Source: Eleusine coracana subsp. coracana
Lineage: Eukaryota; Streptophyta; Magnoliopsida; Poales; Poaceae
NCBI GenBank assembly: GCA_032690845.1
Contig: CM064434.1
Coordinates: 8,310,108 to 8,374,107 of the forward strand
DNA length: 64,000 nucleotides
Direction: 5' to 3'
Shown here: positions 22,355 to 33,891 of the stretch, piece after piece
How the letters are laid out: each line of letters begins with the position of its first letter
Position numbering within the stretch: the stretch's first letter is position 1
Notes under the pieces: model-generated
The model's input: the letters and a program-made list of their open reading frames with translations, nothing else
Told to the model about the DNA's origin: nothing
Database searches by the model: none
Made by a program: the position numbers and the translations under genes

Positions 22355-23618
22355 TCCAATTGGTGGTGAAGACCGTGCGCCGTAAGCAGGCGGACGAAGG
22401 CGAGAAGGCTCTGCGTCGAGGATGATACTAGCGAGCCATGGTTAGGTGTCGGCGGCGGTAGTGGCAACGTTTGCTTTTACGTGAAGGGGCAGAAGAATCA
22501 AAGGATCGTCAGAGACATGGGCTTCATGCCTCTCTGTCTCGCGATAGCCCATATTATTATTATTTTTGAATTGATAGCCAATATTATTTTTCTTTCTTGT
22601 CGACGCCTCAATATGGAATGTTAGTAGAGTCCAACAATTACAAGTGGTATACAGGTTCAAGTAATTTACGAATCGCTATCATATCGTAAGGGACCAAAAA
22701 TAACAAAGTACGAAGCCCGCATGCAGCAACTTTCTTCCGACAGATTTCATGTCTCCATCACAATTATGATAAGATATAGTAGTTAACATTCGGTCACACA
22801 GCAAAAATGATAAACATTAAATTTCAAAAAAAAAAGATAAACATTAAATGCAAGAAAATCAACTGAAACCTCCAGTACCACGCTTAGTAACAAGACAGCC
22901 AAACAACAGCTTAGTAATGTGAATTTGTGCACGTAAACAGCAGTGTACGGCATGACAGGATAAGAAACTGGATCCAATGCAAATAGATGGCCTAAACAAC
23001 CCACAATGAAAATTGTACCATCGGAGCCAGCATATGCTTTAACACTGACAGTTGCAGTAACCAAAATGTTTAATCTCGAAACATCAAAACTGCCCATCAT
23101 CAACAGCACCCCCATTACTAGAGACAGAAACCTGCAAAATAGGAAAGATCCAAATAGTGAGCTCAATGTCACCAGGAGAAAATATTGTTTCAGTTACTTG
23201 ACTTGGAAGCTTTATCATAGAGATTTAAGATATTCAATATGTACGACTTGTAATTAATTATGCAAGTGTCTTAAATTATAATAATTTCTCAAAGATTTAG
23301 ACAATCACTATGAATATGATGTTGCCAAAACTTTGATTCATGATTCGAACATTTTCGAACAATGACAACCAGCCAAACTGTTATGTAACAACAACAACAT
23401 CCTTGTTTTCACATCGCTTCAGTTTTTTATGCCTCTAAGCAAGAAATGGCTCATATAGGCTCATTCGAAGAATTGATTTATTGGGAGAGATGGGGAGCAA
23501 ATGGAATGCGTGCAATATTGAATGACTTGCAAAGGAAAGTGGACCAATAAGTGATAGTAGGACAACTATATGTGATTACAACATATACAACTAAAGGTTA
23601 CTACCAAAAGGTTGCATA
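22355..23618. other. Intergenic, possibly transcribed tail sequence
   Basis: No protein-coding exon is convincing here. On the minus strand TATTTTGCAG at about 23133 followed by GTTTCTGTCTC looks like a splice acceptor and a non-coding exon (about 22880-23130). That would fit a spliced 3' untranslated region of the F-box gene to the right. A short adenine run lies at about 22827. The rest is AT-rich and unremarkable. Confidence 0.25.
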
Positions 23619-24016
23619 CTCCCTCCATACTTTGATTAAATGTCGGTCTGGGTCATTTGATCGGTTTACGAAAGGAGGTCCTTCTAAAGAGAGATGTTCG
23701 TCCGAGACAAAACTGCCCCCACAAGTCCTCGCTTCGGCTTGCCTACACTCAGTCGAGAAAAATTAATAATGCCTCAGACTCCTCTGATTCGTCCGCGCAG
23801 CAAAGCCAAAAATTAATGCACCTGGGAGGGATCGAACCTACAACCAGATGGACTGAGGACCACCATGCTAGCCAGTCAGGTAACACAAACCACTGACTAG
23901 GGAGCTCCCAAGATGCCATTTAATATGGGCAGACAGGTAAAAATACCTTCTAATTAAACACTCCTTGGTATCGTAAATCATGTCCAAAATAACATCTAAT
24001 TCAAGTATGGAGGGAG
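23619..24016. mobile_element. Stowaway-type MITE
   Basis: The element starts CTCCCTCCATACTTTGATTA and ends with the inverted CTAATTCAAGTATGGAGGGAG. It is flanked by TA on both sides (23617-23618 and 24017-24018). This is the Tc1/mariner-derived Stowaway signature of grasses. At 398 bp it is longer than most Stowaway copies, and it contains a tRNA-like piece, so something has probably inserted in it. It lies in the 3' flank of the F-box pseudogene. Confidence 0.85.
23829..23873 (-). other. tRNA-like B box and weak A box (SINE-like)
   Basis: On the minus strand GGTTCGATCC (23838-23829) is an exact Pol III B box. TAGCATGGTGGTC upstream (within 23873-23858) resembles an A box with one key mismatch. 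I could not draw a cloverleaf, so this is not called as a tRNA gene. A tRNA-derived SINE fragment within the MITE is the simplest reading. Confidence 0.4.
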
Positions 24017-24386
24017 TATGTTACAAACTCCCCATATGGAGCATGTGTGGTCGCTTGTAATGAGCATAAAAACTAGGAGGTTGCTTAATTTCGATTCAAA
24101 TTAGGATGTTTTTGACCTGATATAATAAGGTAAGTATAAACTTAAACAGCTAAAAAAACTATTCATATAACATTAAACATAAGTTCTAATGAGTCAACAT
24201 ACCATGCGATGTGCTAAGGATACGATAACATTCAGATACCCTAACGACATGTACACAAATACTTGTTGCTCCTCCTATCAAAAAGTATTTAGCCATTAGA
24301 AAATATGAAATAACATAGTAAAATGGCTTTTGTTTCAACTGATTATGCATTTTTATCCATTAAAGCATGACATGTCACTAGTTACC

Positions 24387-25868
24387 TTAGTAGGAAAAAT
24401 ATTTATTCCTTTTGACAGTAATCTCTATGTCCAATGTACATAGAAACTTGAGAACTTTGTAAACCCTGTCATCGACATCATTACATTTTATTTTAATTAT
24501 CTTGAGGCACTTAGATATCACAGCTGATTTCTCCAGAGGGTTATTTCCATCCATTTGTGCAGTAAATTTAGGCTCCTGTATCCAAAACCAACAGTTCACC
24601 CCTATAAATCAATTATGCAGGAAAAACCTTAAATGATTGCTAGTAGTTTTTCAGTAGAAGGATATACCGTATGTAATTCCAGGGTCAGATTCTCAAGAAC
24701 AGGGGAGTTTTCGAGGATGCAAGTTAGTGTAAAGAAGTCAACAGCCACACACCAGTTATTCACCAACAATTTCTTCAACTTACTAAATGTTGGACACCAG
24801 TTCATATCTCTTCTGAAAAGAAACTGAAGAAATTGCAAGAGGGTAAGAACTATGTAGGTAATTCTTTATTGTACGTGACATAAAGAAAAGTGAAGTGCAA
24901 TAGAAATGAAAGGATGTACATAAGAATATGTTAACCAAAACGCAATAGTATAAATGTCCGACACTAAGAATATCGCAAAGTAACGATAGGTGGAGTGCCC
25001 AATGATGCTGAGAGTTACAAAAACAAATAAATTGGTCCTGAAAAGGTAAAGTGCCACAAAGGTAACCAAACTACAGAGAAGAGCAGGATTTAAGTGTGCA
25101 TACCATTCCTCGATAAGCTGTCAATTCTAGATTCACAGCACTTGATAAACCCTCAAGAAGCACACATCTACCCTTATGATCATCATCACCACAACAATCT
25201 GCACAGATGCCACAGCATTCCCTAGAATCACCTTTGTCACAGGAATCATCAACCTCGTTAGGAGGTTTGACTGATGCAGTTTCTAATGATGGCATACTTT
25301 CGATCAAAGGTGCTTTACCCCTGAAACCATGTAGCTGCAACCGAATGAGACTAAGAGCAGAAATACGAGTCCGGTCACGGTCACTGGAGGAGAAAGTGCT
25401 AGACTCGATGCACAAAATCTTTATGGACTGCAAAAATATCCTCTTAGTTTTTATCTTGCACGTTTTCATTTCCAGAACCTCCAATGCTGGACAACTTGCA
25501 AAATCAAGGACCTTGTGTTTTAAACGAACCCCATAAAGCTCTAGTTTTCTCAGATGCCTGGAGACCAGGGGAGAGCCTTCCAGTGATATCCAAGAATCAC
25601 CAGAGATATAGACATTGAGTTCCTTTGGTTGCCACATCAAAGCATGTCGGACCCAAATGTTGACATGCTCTTTCTTATGAAGGTATGAATCACAGTCGAG
25701 CTTGACCTCATCTAGAATCACATGATCTCTGAGCAGGAGCAGGGCATTGATGAAACTGCACGGTTCTTTTGGTTCATCATAGTCATCCCAAGGACTAGTG
25801 ATGTCCAAGCGACAAACATACTTCCAGAGGTGGCGCCCGCGGGGAGCAAGCACACTCGTCCGCACAGC
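24387..25868 (-). pseudogene. F-box/LRR/FBD protein gene, 5'-truncated
   Basis: Three exons on the minus strand. Exon 1 (about 25868-25104) starts inside the F-box tail (AVRTSVLAPRGRHLWKYVCR) and runs through leucine-rich repeats (WISLEGSPLVSRHLRKLELY, CPALEVLEMKTCKIKTKRIF) to the donor GTATGC. Exon 2 (24812-24668) has WCPTFSKLKKLLVNNWCVAV and ILENSPVLENLTLELHT. Exon 3 (24575-24387) has EPKFTAQMDGNNPLEKSAV and ends KRNKYFSY. This order is the plant F-box/FBD/LRR family. Exon 1 ends in phase 0, but exon 2 needs two more bases before its RDMNWC frame. Loss of one GA unit at about 24810 would explain this and disrupts the frame. The F-box start is replaced by hAT sequence at about 25869. 24017-24386 is probably its 3' flank. 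Confidence 0.8.
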
Positions 25869-26255
25869 TTTCTGGATATAAATGATACAATAGGGCAAGG
25901 CTTGGATATAGACAATGTGAGAGGACAAGGATATGACAATGGATCAAACATGAAAGGAAAAAATATAGGGGTACAAAAGAAAGTTTTGGAGGTCAATCCT
26001 AGAGCCTTTTATTCTGCTTGTGGTTGTCATAGTCTTAATTTGGCACTATGTGACATGACAAAGAGTTGTGGTAAAGCAAAATATTTTTTTTGGGATAATA
26101 CAACATATCTATACAATATTTGCTAAGTCCACTAAGAGATGGAAAATTTTGAAAGATAACTTATCAGGATTGACTCTCAAGCCATTGTCAGCTACTCGTT
26201 GGGAGAGTCGTATTGACAGTGTTAAGGCTATACGGTTCCAAATGGGTGATATAAG
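25869..26255 (+). pseudogene. hAT transposase, first visible part
   Basis: The frame reads LDIDNVRGQGYDNGSNMKGK and GCHSLNLALCDM, typical of the zinc-finger/hAT-dimerisation transposases of plants. A run of eight T at about 26084-26091 shifts the frame. The second frame continues STKRWKILKDNLSGLTLKPL and SATRWESRIDSVKAI to the break at 26255. The N-terminal BED finger and left terminus are missing; the sequence joins the F-box exon at about 25869. The copia element splits it at ATAAG (26251-26255), and it resumes at 31392. Confidence 0.8.
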
Positions 26256-26399
26256 TGAAAGCGTGTATGATTTGGGAGAATACACAATGCAATCTCAATA
26301 CCAAAGTACGAGTACATATAGGCACCGTGAGGAGCCGAGATAGGCAGGCCCATGGGCGTATGTCAATACAAAACGTGCACAACACGATATACTCTAACA
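26256..26399 (-). repeat. Copia 3' LTR (144 bp)
   Basis: Starts TGAAAGCGTGTATG and ends ATACTCTAACA on the plus strand. It is 3 bp longer than its partner, with AAC repeated in GCACAACACGAT. Confidence 0.93.
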
Positions 26400-26407
26400 C
26401 TCCCCCG

Positions 26408-29400
26408 CAGTCTGATCGACAGCACCGCGAACGTTCAGGCTGGAACAAAACTCTGTGAAGACTGAAGTTGACAGGCCCTTCGTGAAAATGTCCGCAAACT
26501 GAGACGTCGTTGGGACATGAAGAACACGAACTTCTCCGAGGGTAACGCGCTCGCGGACAAAGTGCAAATCAATCTCCACATGTTTGGTACGTTGATGCTA
26601 CACCGGGTTACTGGATAGGTACACGGCACTGATGTCATCACAATAGACAATCGTAGCACGTCGAAGAGGGTTGCAAAGCTCCTGCAGTAGCTGACGTAAC
26701 CAACAAGCCTCGGCGACACCATTTGCGACAGCTCGATATTCCGTCTCGGCACTGGAGCGGGACACTGTGTGTTGCCGTTTCGACGACCATGAGACGAGGT
26801 TATCCCCGAGGAAGACAGCATAGCCTGAAGTGGACTTGCGAGTGTCGGGACAACTAGCCCAATCTGCATCCGAGTAAACAACCAAGTCCACAACAGAAGT
26901 CCGGTGAAGACGAAGACCATGGTCAATGGTGCCCTGAAAATAGCGCAAGATGCGCTTCATGGCGGCCAGATAGGGCTCTCGAGGATCGTGCATGAAAAGA
27001 CACACTTGTTGTACGGCATATGCGATGTCAGGTCGAGTGAATGTGAGATACTGCAAAGCACCAGCAATACTACGATAGTGCGTCGGATCAGCAACAGGTG
27101 GACCACCAGTGGACAACTTCGAGTGAGTATCAATAGGAGTGCTACAAGGCTTGCAACCACTCATACCAGCCCGATCCAGAATATCCAGCATATATTGGCG
27201 CTGCAAGAGAAGAACACCATCAGCAGTACGGCTCCCAGACACACCAAGGAAGTGATGGAGCTCGCCCATATCAGTCATAGAAAATTCCCGCTGCAAAGCT
27301 GCAATAATACGCTGAAGAAATTCCGGCGATGACGCTGTCAGAACAATATCATCCACATAAAGAAGAAGGTAGGCAATATGAGCACCTCGGCGGTAAGTGA
27401 ACAACGAAGCATCCGACTTGGCCTCATTAAAACCAAGTGATAAAGAAAGGAGGCAAATCGGCTGTACCACACATGAGGTGCCTGCTTCAGCCCGTAAAGC
27501 GATTTGTTCAATCGGCAGACATGGTCGGGGCGGGAAGAATCCACAAATCCGGATGGCTGCATGCAGTACACAGTCTCTATGAGAGTGCCATGGAGAAAGG
27601 CATTCTTGACGTCTAGCTGGTGAATTGACCATCCGTGAGAGAGTGCCAAGGTGAGAACAACACGCACAATAGCCGGTTTCACAACCGGACTGAAGGTTTC
27701 ATCAAAGTCGATGCCTAGACATTGGGTGAAGCCATGTAGAACCCAACGCGCCTTGTAGCGGTCAAGAGAGCCATCGGAAAGGAGCTTTTGACAAAATATC
27801 CACTTGCCAGTAACAATATTAACACCCGAGGGATGAGGAACCAGTGTCCATGTGTCGTTGGCCAGAAGCGCATCATATTCCGCTTGCATCGCAGCTCGCC
27901 AATTTGGGTCCGCGAGGGCGGAGCAGAAGGTCTTCGGCAAAGGTGATAGAACCGTGGCATGTAGGTTCAGACGATCAACCGGGTGCTGAAACCCCGATTT
28001 ACCGCGTGTGCGCATCACATGCTCGTTGTCGATCGGCTGAACAGCAACCTTGACAGTGCCGATGGTGCGACCAGCGCTACTGGCAACTACCTGCGGAGCA
28101 ATAGGGGCAGCAGCGCTAGTCACACGTCGCGGAGAATTAGTAGGGGCAGCACCCGGCACGTTGGCAACAGCCTGCAGAGCAGGGGCAACGGTGTCAGATG
28201 CTGGTAGGGTCAAGGCACCTGGAGGCGGGACACCAGAGGTGCCAATAGCAAGAGGCGTTGGGGCCTCTGATCCTAACGCGCGTGCCGGACTGGCACCACT
28301 GCCATGCAGCTGAGCCGGGGAGGCTACAGGAGCATGCATGTGAGGTGCATCCAAGGCAACAGTAGGCGCAGATGAGAAGGCCCCTGAAGAAGCGTCATGT
28401 CCAGTACCTGCAACTGAAGCTGGAATACGGGGCCCTATGGGCACAACCGAACTGTCATTACTGTCATCCAACAAAAAATCAAATGTGTGGGGTTCCATAG
28501 GTGAGGTGGACATGTCAGCGAACGGAAAACAAGACTCATCAAAAACAACATGGCGTGAGATGATGAGTTTGTTGGAATGGAGTTCGAGGCAATGATAACA
28601 TTTGTGTTCAGAGGAATAACCAAGGAAGACACACATAGAGGACCATGGAGCTAATTTGTGGGGTGCAGTGGAAGATAAGTTCGGGTAGCAGGCACAACCA
28701 AAAACCCAAAGATGAGAGTAAGACGGGTTAGTGCCGAAGAGAGCAAAGAACGGTGTGGAGCCGTCTAATGTCTTGGTGGGTTATCGATTCAGAATATAGG
28801 TGGCGGTGTGCAAAGACTCCACCCAATAAGCAGGGGGGAGGCTAGCTTGGAAAAGAAGTGAGCGAAGAATATTATTAATTGTGCGAATAGAACGCTCAGC
28901 TCTACCATTTTGCTGGGATGTATAGGGGCACAACATTCTGAGAAGAACACCGTGAGTGAGGAAGAACGTGCGGGCGGAGGAATTATCAAATTCTCGGCCA
29001 TTGTCGCACTGAACGCTCTTTACGATGGTGCCGAATTGTGTGCGCACAAGTGAGAAAAAATTGGTAAGAGTATGAAACGTCTCAGAGTTAAGGCGAAGTG
29101 GAAAAGTCCAAATGTAGTTAGAGCAATCGTCAAGTATGACTAAATAGTATTTGCAACCAGAAATACTAGTAACCGGTGAGGTTCATAAATCACAATGTAT
29201 TAAATCAAACTTGTTGAGAGCTCTAGACTGAGAGGAACTAAATGGTTGGCGTACATGACGGCCAAGTTGGCAAGCGTGACAAATAGCATCTAAGGTCCTT
29301 GGAGTACAAGAGATGGCATTAGAGCTAATGAGCTTGGATAGAGCTTCATGGCCGAGATGTCCGAGACGACGATGCCAAAGAGTGGGTGAAGTGGTAGCAA

Positions 29401-31089
29401 CTAGGGCGGTGGCACTGGTGGGCGTGGCGAAGAATGGATAAAGGTCACCCGTGCTATTGCACTTGGCGGTCACGCTCTTGGTGGTCAGATCCTTCACAGA
29501 GAGGCCAAATGGGTCAAATTCAATGGAGCAACCATTATCAATAGTAAAACGACGAATAGATATCAAATTCTTAATTATGCCAGGAGAAACTAGAACATCA
29601 TTAAGAAAAAGATTGCGTTGTGGAGTACGAAAAGAATGAGACCCAGTACAAGTAACGAGAAGCAAAGAGCCGTTACCAACAACGATTGATGAAGGAGTAA
29701 ACGATGAAGGAGAACAAGTGCGTGAGAGATTACCAGTGTCGGATGTCATGTGAGAAGCAGCCCCAGAGTCAGCATACCACGTGGTCGGTGTTGGTGGTGG
29801 GGAGAGGGTCATCGTGTTAAACGAGTTAACAAGCGACGACTGATCCCATGAGCCGCCGGCCATGGGCGACCAGCCCTGCTCCTGGTTCTGGAGAGTAAAG
29901 CCATGGGCGCCCTGTGGAGGGTTGGGGGGAGCGAAGCCTTGGGTGAAGCCAGGTGGAACTCCCCCATAGTGAGAGGTCGGTGGACCGTAGCCTGGTGGCC
30001 CATAGTAGGGCGTCATGGCAGTGAGCGCAGGAGGCGTAGGGGGCTGCATGTATGCCGGGGCAGGTGGTCGAGAAGCGGGGAGGCCAGCATGAGGCCACAC
30101 CTGGACAGTCCCGGCCTATGTATTGGTGAGGGGCAAGAAGTGTCCAGGAGTCATGGTAACCTGGCGAGAGTAGTTAGGGCCCTGACTTGGACCACCATGG
30201 CCAGCAGGGGCTTGCGCCTTGCCACCGTGGCCACGACGACGATTCCTGTTGCGATCATTGCGAGGAGCGGTGTTGGTTGAGGAGGATTCGCCTTGTGGGC
30301 AGGCTGGCGCGCCAGTGGTGAGGGCGCAGCGACGAAGGCAGTAGGAGGGACAGCAACTTCATCAATGTGTTCCATCTCCTCGAGCAACAGCTGGGTCCGA
30401 GCATCATCAAAGTTTGGGAAGGGGCGGATCATCTTGATGATCGACACCATATGGCGGAACTTGCCATTAAGGCCGCGAAGCATGGTGTGCACCAACGTTT
30501 TATCACCAACGGGATCACCAAAATCAGCCAGCACAGCGGCCATTGTTTCAAGGCGCCAGCAATAATCTGTGATGTTGAGAGCGCCTTGCTTGAAGTTGTG
30601 GAATTCTGCCTCGAGGAGGAGGGCACGTGTCTTGCGCTGGCCGAGAAACTCGTTCTCAAGGAATAACCAGGCTGCACGAGACCGGGGAGATTGAAGGATG
30701 AGTGATTGCTGCAGATCGTTAGAGATCGTGCCATACAACCAGGTCAGGACCTTGCAGTCCATCTGCACCCATGCTGGTCGATCGAGGAGGGCTTCATCAG
30801 AGAGAACATGATCTGTCAAGGCATACTTGCCAAGTACAACCAAGAACAGACCACGCCAACAGCCATAGTTGTTGGTCGACTTGTCGAGGACAACCGGGAC
30901 TAGAGACCGGAAGTTGAGGATGGCAGTAGCTTGGGCGTGAAGGGCGGCGACGACTTCTTCCTTGGCGTCAAGCTCAGCTGCGCGTTGCTCGGCGAGTTGG
31001 CGAGCATGTTCGGCAGCGGCCTTCACAGCGGCCTGGTGTTCTGCCTCCTTGGCAGCCGCCTCCTGAGCGGAAGCATCAGAGGGCGACAT
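26408..31089 (-). pseudogene. Copia gag-protease-integrase-RT-RNase H
   Basis: Gag opens at 31089 (MSPSDASAQEAAAKEAEHQA, alanine-rich coiled coil, then a UBN2-like capsid region). It shifts frame near 30280, before a basic, zinc-knuckle-poor end. The next block (30100-29183) has a proline/glycine-rich stretch, protease TWYADSGAASHMT and the integrase zinc domain. A TGA at a family tryptophan (29185-29183) precedes the integrase core (CDNGREF, QQNGRAERSIRT); a stop follows at about 28783. RT (28636 on) has NAFLHGTL and intact YVDDIVL, separated by a 1-base loss near 27441. RNase H (YSDADWASCPDTRKSTSGYA) ends after a TAG at about 26596 (SNPV-stop-HQRTKH) with FADIFTKGLS. All catalytic boxes I can read are intact; only stops and shifts disable it. 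Confidence 0.88.
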
Positions 31090-31230
31090 GTTGCAGAAGG
31101 ACGGGCAGGCTGGCGAGAAGAACTCAGCGGCAGCGCGCGTCGATGCCGGCGAGAAACTCAGCGGCGCCAGCTAGGGTTTAGTGGCGGCTAGGGTTAGCGG
31201 AAGCGGTGGTGAGAGGCCGTGGACACGAAC

Positions 31231-31245
31231 CGTCTCGTGATACCA
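31231..31245 (-). other. Copia primer-binding site (initiator Met tRNA type)
   Basis: The minus strand reads TGGTATCACGAGACG immediately after the 5' LTR end at 31246. It matches the TGGTATCA start of the usual plant copia Met-tRNA site and diverges after that. Confidence 0.75.
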
Positions 31246-31386
31246 TGAAAGCGTATATGATTTGGGAGAATACACAATGCAATCTCAATACCAAAGTACA
31301 AGTACATATAGGCACCGTGAGGAGCCGAGATAGACAGGCCCATGGGCGTATGTCAATACAAAACGTGCACACGATATACTCTAACA
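31246..31386 (-). repeat. Copia 5' LTR (141 bp)
   Basis: Same termini as the left copy (TGAAAGCG..CTCTAACA), followed by the second ATAAG at 31387-31391. Confidence 0.93.
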
Positions 31387-32526
31387 ATAAGAGAAACTTT
31401 ACTCCAAGTATCTGACACCGATAATGATGAAACAATTAGCAGTGAAGCTAAATCCTTAGCGACCAATGAGCTTGGTGACTTTGAATTTATTGTGGCAATA
31501 ATTATCTGGTATGAAGTATTGTCTGCTGTGAACTTGGTCAGCAAACAGTTACAAACAAAGGATATGCTTATTGATATTGCAATTGAGAAAGTGCAGGGGT
31601 TGATTTCCTTCTTCAAGAACTATAGAGAAACTGGGTTTTAAAATGCATTAGAATCTGCAAAAGAAATTGCATGTGAGATGGATATTGAACCGTGTTCCGT
31701 ACCAAGCGTAAAATCAAAAGGAAACGGCAATTTGATGAGACTCCTGATGATGAATCTATTGCTTTACGATCTCCAGAGGAGTCAATAAAAATTGATTATT
31801 TCCTTTCTGTTGTTGATCAAGCTATTGCTTCACTTACAAGGAGGTTTGAGAAATACCAGGAGTTTGAAAATACGTTTGGTTTTTTGTTTACTTCACAGAA
31901 ATTATGCTCCTTAGATGACAAGAGTCTGTTGTCTTCTTGTGCCCAACTTGAGGATGCACTTAAGAGTGGTAACCATTCTGATATTGATGGTAAAGAATTA
32001 CATTCTGAGTTAAAGTTTCTCCAAGATTTCATCCCTAAGAAAGACATGGGGCCTCTTGATATTCTGAAGTTTGTTAAAAGAATGGGTTGTTTTCCTAATG
32101 CTCTTATTGCATGCAGAATTTTGTTGACTATTCCCGTGACAGTGGCATCCGCAGAACGAAGCTTTTCTAAATTAAAGCTTTTCTAAATTAAAGTTGCTAA
32201 AGTCCTACACACGTAGTACTATGAAACAAGAAAGGCTCAATGGATTGGCGAAGCTCTTGAAAATGATGTTCTGGAGAAGATTAAATATGAAGATATAATT
32301 GAAGATTTCATTTCGAAGAATACTAGACGGATGCTACTTTTTAATAGAAGCTAAAGAAAATTCGGTAAGAAAGACTCACTCTTTACTTCTTTAGCATGAC
32401 TGAATTCTTATAATAATTGTATTATGAATTATGACTATATTTATATTATTTGCATTTATAATATAGTTATAGGGTCACCATTTGTGTTCCGCACCATGGC
32501 CTCATAAAACTTAGGGACGGCCCTGG
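31387..32526 (+). pseudogene. hAT transposase C-terminal part and right terminus
   Basis: Resuming after the copia insertion, the frame reads ETLLQVSDTDNDETISSEAK, a TAA at 31639, a 1-base shift near 31690, then KRQFDETPDDESIAL and the hAT dimerisation region with IPVTVASAERSFSKLKL. There a 16-bp tandem duplication (32161-32176 repeated at 32177-32192) breaks the frame. The undisturbed frame continues MKQERLNGLA to TAA 32352-32354. Further right, TTAGGGACGGCCCTG (to 32525) is a hAT-type inverted terminus. Transposases of this family cut and paste their own DNA; this copy is dead. 32355-32510 is AT-rich without a gene. Confidence 0.85.
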
Positions 32527-33521
32527 CTACTACAAAAAGGATTTTTAACAACAAAAGTGAAAAGTCCAATAGTGACTGACATTTTAAAAACCGTTGCTAA
32601 AATGAGTAGAACAAACATGTCCGCTACTAAAAAATGCAATTTTAGTGTGATGGACATATTAAAGCCCGCAACTATAAGTGTGGCGGATTATTAGTAAGGG
32701 TCTATATTGTAGGCCCGTTACTATTGATGTCTCATACTGTCCATTAGATCTTTAACGATCCAGATGAATCCTCTTCCCTCGCCTCGCAACCCTAGCTCTC
32801 CCTAACTCTCAGTGTCTCACTCCCTCCACCACCTACCCATTCTCTCCCCCCCTATGGGCACCACCTCAGCCTCCCCGGTGATGGCTCCTTGATGACGGCT
32901 ACCCTCGCCCCCCCCTCCCCCCTGATGGCGGCGCCCCTTTCCCTCCCTGACGGTGTGGCAGCGGGGTCCCTCCCTCCCCTTCAGGCGCGACACTAGGGTC
33001 ACTCCCCTTCTCATCTAGGCGTGACGGTGGGGTCCCTCCCCCTCCCCTATCAGGTACAATGGTGAGGTCATGCTTCCTCTCCTACGGACGTGGCGGTGGG
33101 GTCCCTCCACCTTCCCTATGGGCACGATGGCAAGATCCAAGAGGCGGCGTGCGGGCTCTTCTTCTCCTTCTTAGGCCCGGTGATGGGCCCCTCCCCTACA
33201 GGCGCATCGATGAGATCTAGAGGAGGTGGGCTCCCTCTCGGGCGTGGCGACGTGCGCATCGGCGAGATCCAGTGGTGGTGGACACACCCCTCTAGGTCGA
33301 GCTGGGCATGCTTATTTTTTTTATTGGGTCAGAGAACTATCTGTGGCGGGTCAAGTGGTTTCTAAGTGGTGGGCGTATGTCTGCCACTTATTAGTTTTTT
33401 TCATGCATGACTTAGTGACAGGCTTTTGTCTGTTGCAAATTTTGGACCATATTTGTAAAATATTCGTAGTAACAGACCAAGGTTGTTCATGGACCATTGC
33501 TGAAAATACTTTTTGTAGTAG
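32527..33521. mobile_element. CACTA-like non-autonomous element
   Basis: A perfect 13-bp inverted repeat, CTACTACAAAAAG and CTTTTTGTAGTAG, bounds 995 bp. The subterminal sequence has repeated GTGGC-GGR and GTGACRGGC words as in plant CACTA elements, whose usual terminus is CACTACAAAAA. No clear 3-bp target duplication is seen. The interior (about 32770-33300) is GC-rich and has three imperfect copies of a GTGGGGTCCCTCC-type phrase about 70 bp apart. It has no credible ORF. The left end abuts the hAT terminus directly. Confidence 0.6.
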
Positions 33522-33891
33522 TACATGATCTCAACGCTCTCACCACTGCAATAATCATCTTCAGCAATGGACCATAAGAGGTATTTGTGGCAGACACGGA
33601 ATCCGTCACAAATAATCATAATTGATATGTACATTTTTTTTGGTGACGGGCTACATGCCTGTCACTAAGTTAGTGATAAGTAACAGTAAAATAGTGCAAT
33701 AGCGATGGGCACTACCTGTCACTACTGCACCATTAGGTGACTAGAAAAACGTGGCCTGCACCAAATCTAAACCTAACCCTAGGCCGCCGCTACCACCGCT
33801 GGGTCACTTGCCAATGTCCTCCTAGACCACCGTTGTCACTATGGAGGACGCCACATTGGTGGCGGCCGTGGCTGCTATGGCGATGGTCTGG
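33522..33891. other. Second CACTA-type fragment and GC-rich flank
   Basis: 33570-33735 repeats the subterminal style (GTGGCAGACACGG, GTGACGGGCTACATGCCTGT, CACTACTGCACC), probably another decayed CACTA piece. 33760-33891 is GC-rich (CCGCCGCTACC, GGTGGCGGCCGTGG) and leads into the copia LTR. No gene is evident. Confidence 0.4.

Larger units (their letters stand above)
26256..31386 (-). mobile_element. Complete copia element, 5131 bp, with ATAAG target duplication
   Basis: Short LTRs (26256-26399 and 31246-31386) bound the element, with ATAAG duplicated at 26251-26255 and 31387-31391. The polypurine tract is GCGGGGGAG on the minus strand (26408-26400) and the primer site is TGGTATCACGAGAC next to the right LTR. 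Between them lie gag, protease, integrase, RT and RNase H in that order on the minus strand, which is Ty1/copia order. The LTRs differ by three substitutions and one 3-bp indel, so this is one of the younger insertions in the window. Removing the element and one ATAAG rejoins the hAT frame. Confidence 0.93.

Noticed and set aside
22783..23172. Hydrophobic minus-strand ORF as a membrane protein
   Set aside because: Its hydrophobicity comes from a T-rich stretch. It spans a plausible splice acceptor and better fits an untranslated exon.
23829..23910. A tRNA gene on the minus strand
   Set aside because: Only the B box is perfect; no acceptor stem or full cloverleaf could be drawn.
27397..28313. 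Plus-strand ORFs across the copia RT
   Set aside because: They are shadows of the minus-strand copia pol, which has clear domains.
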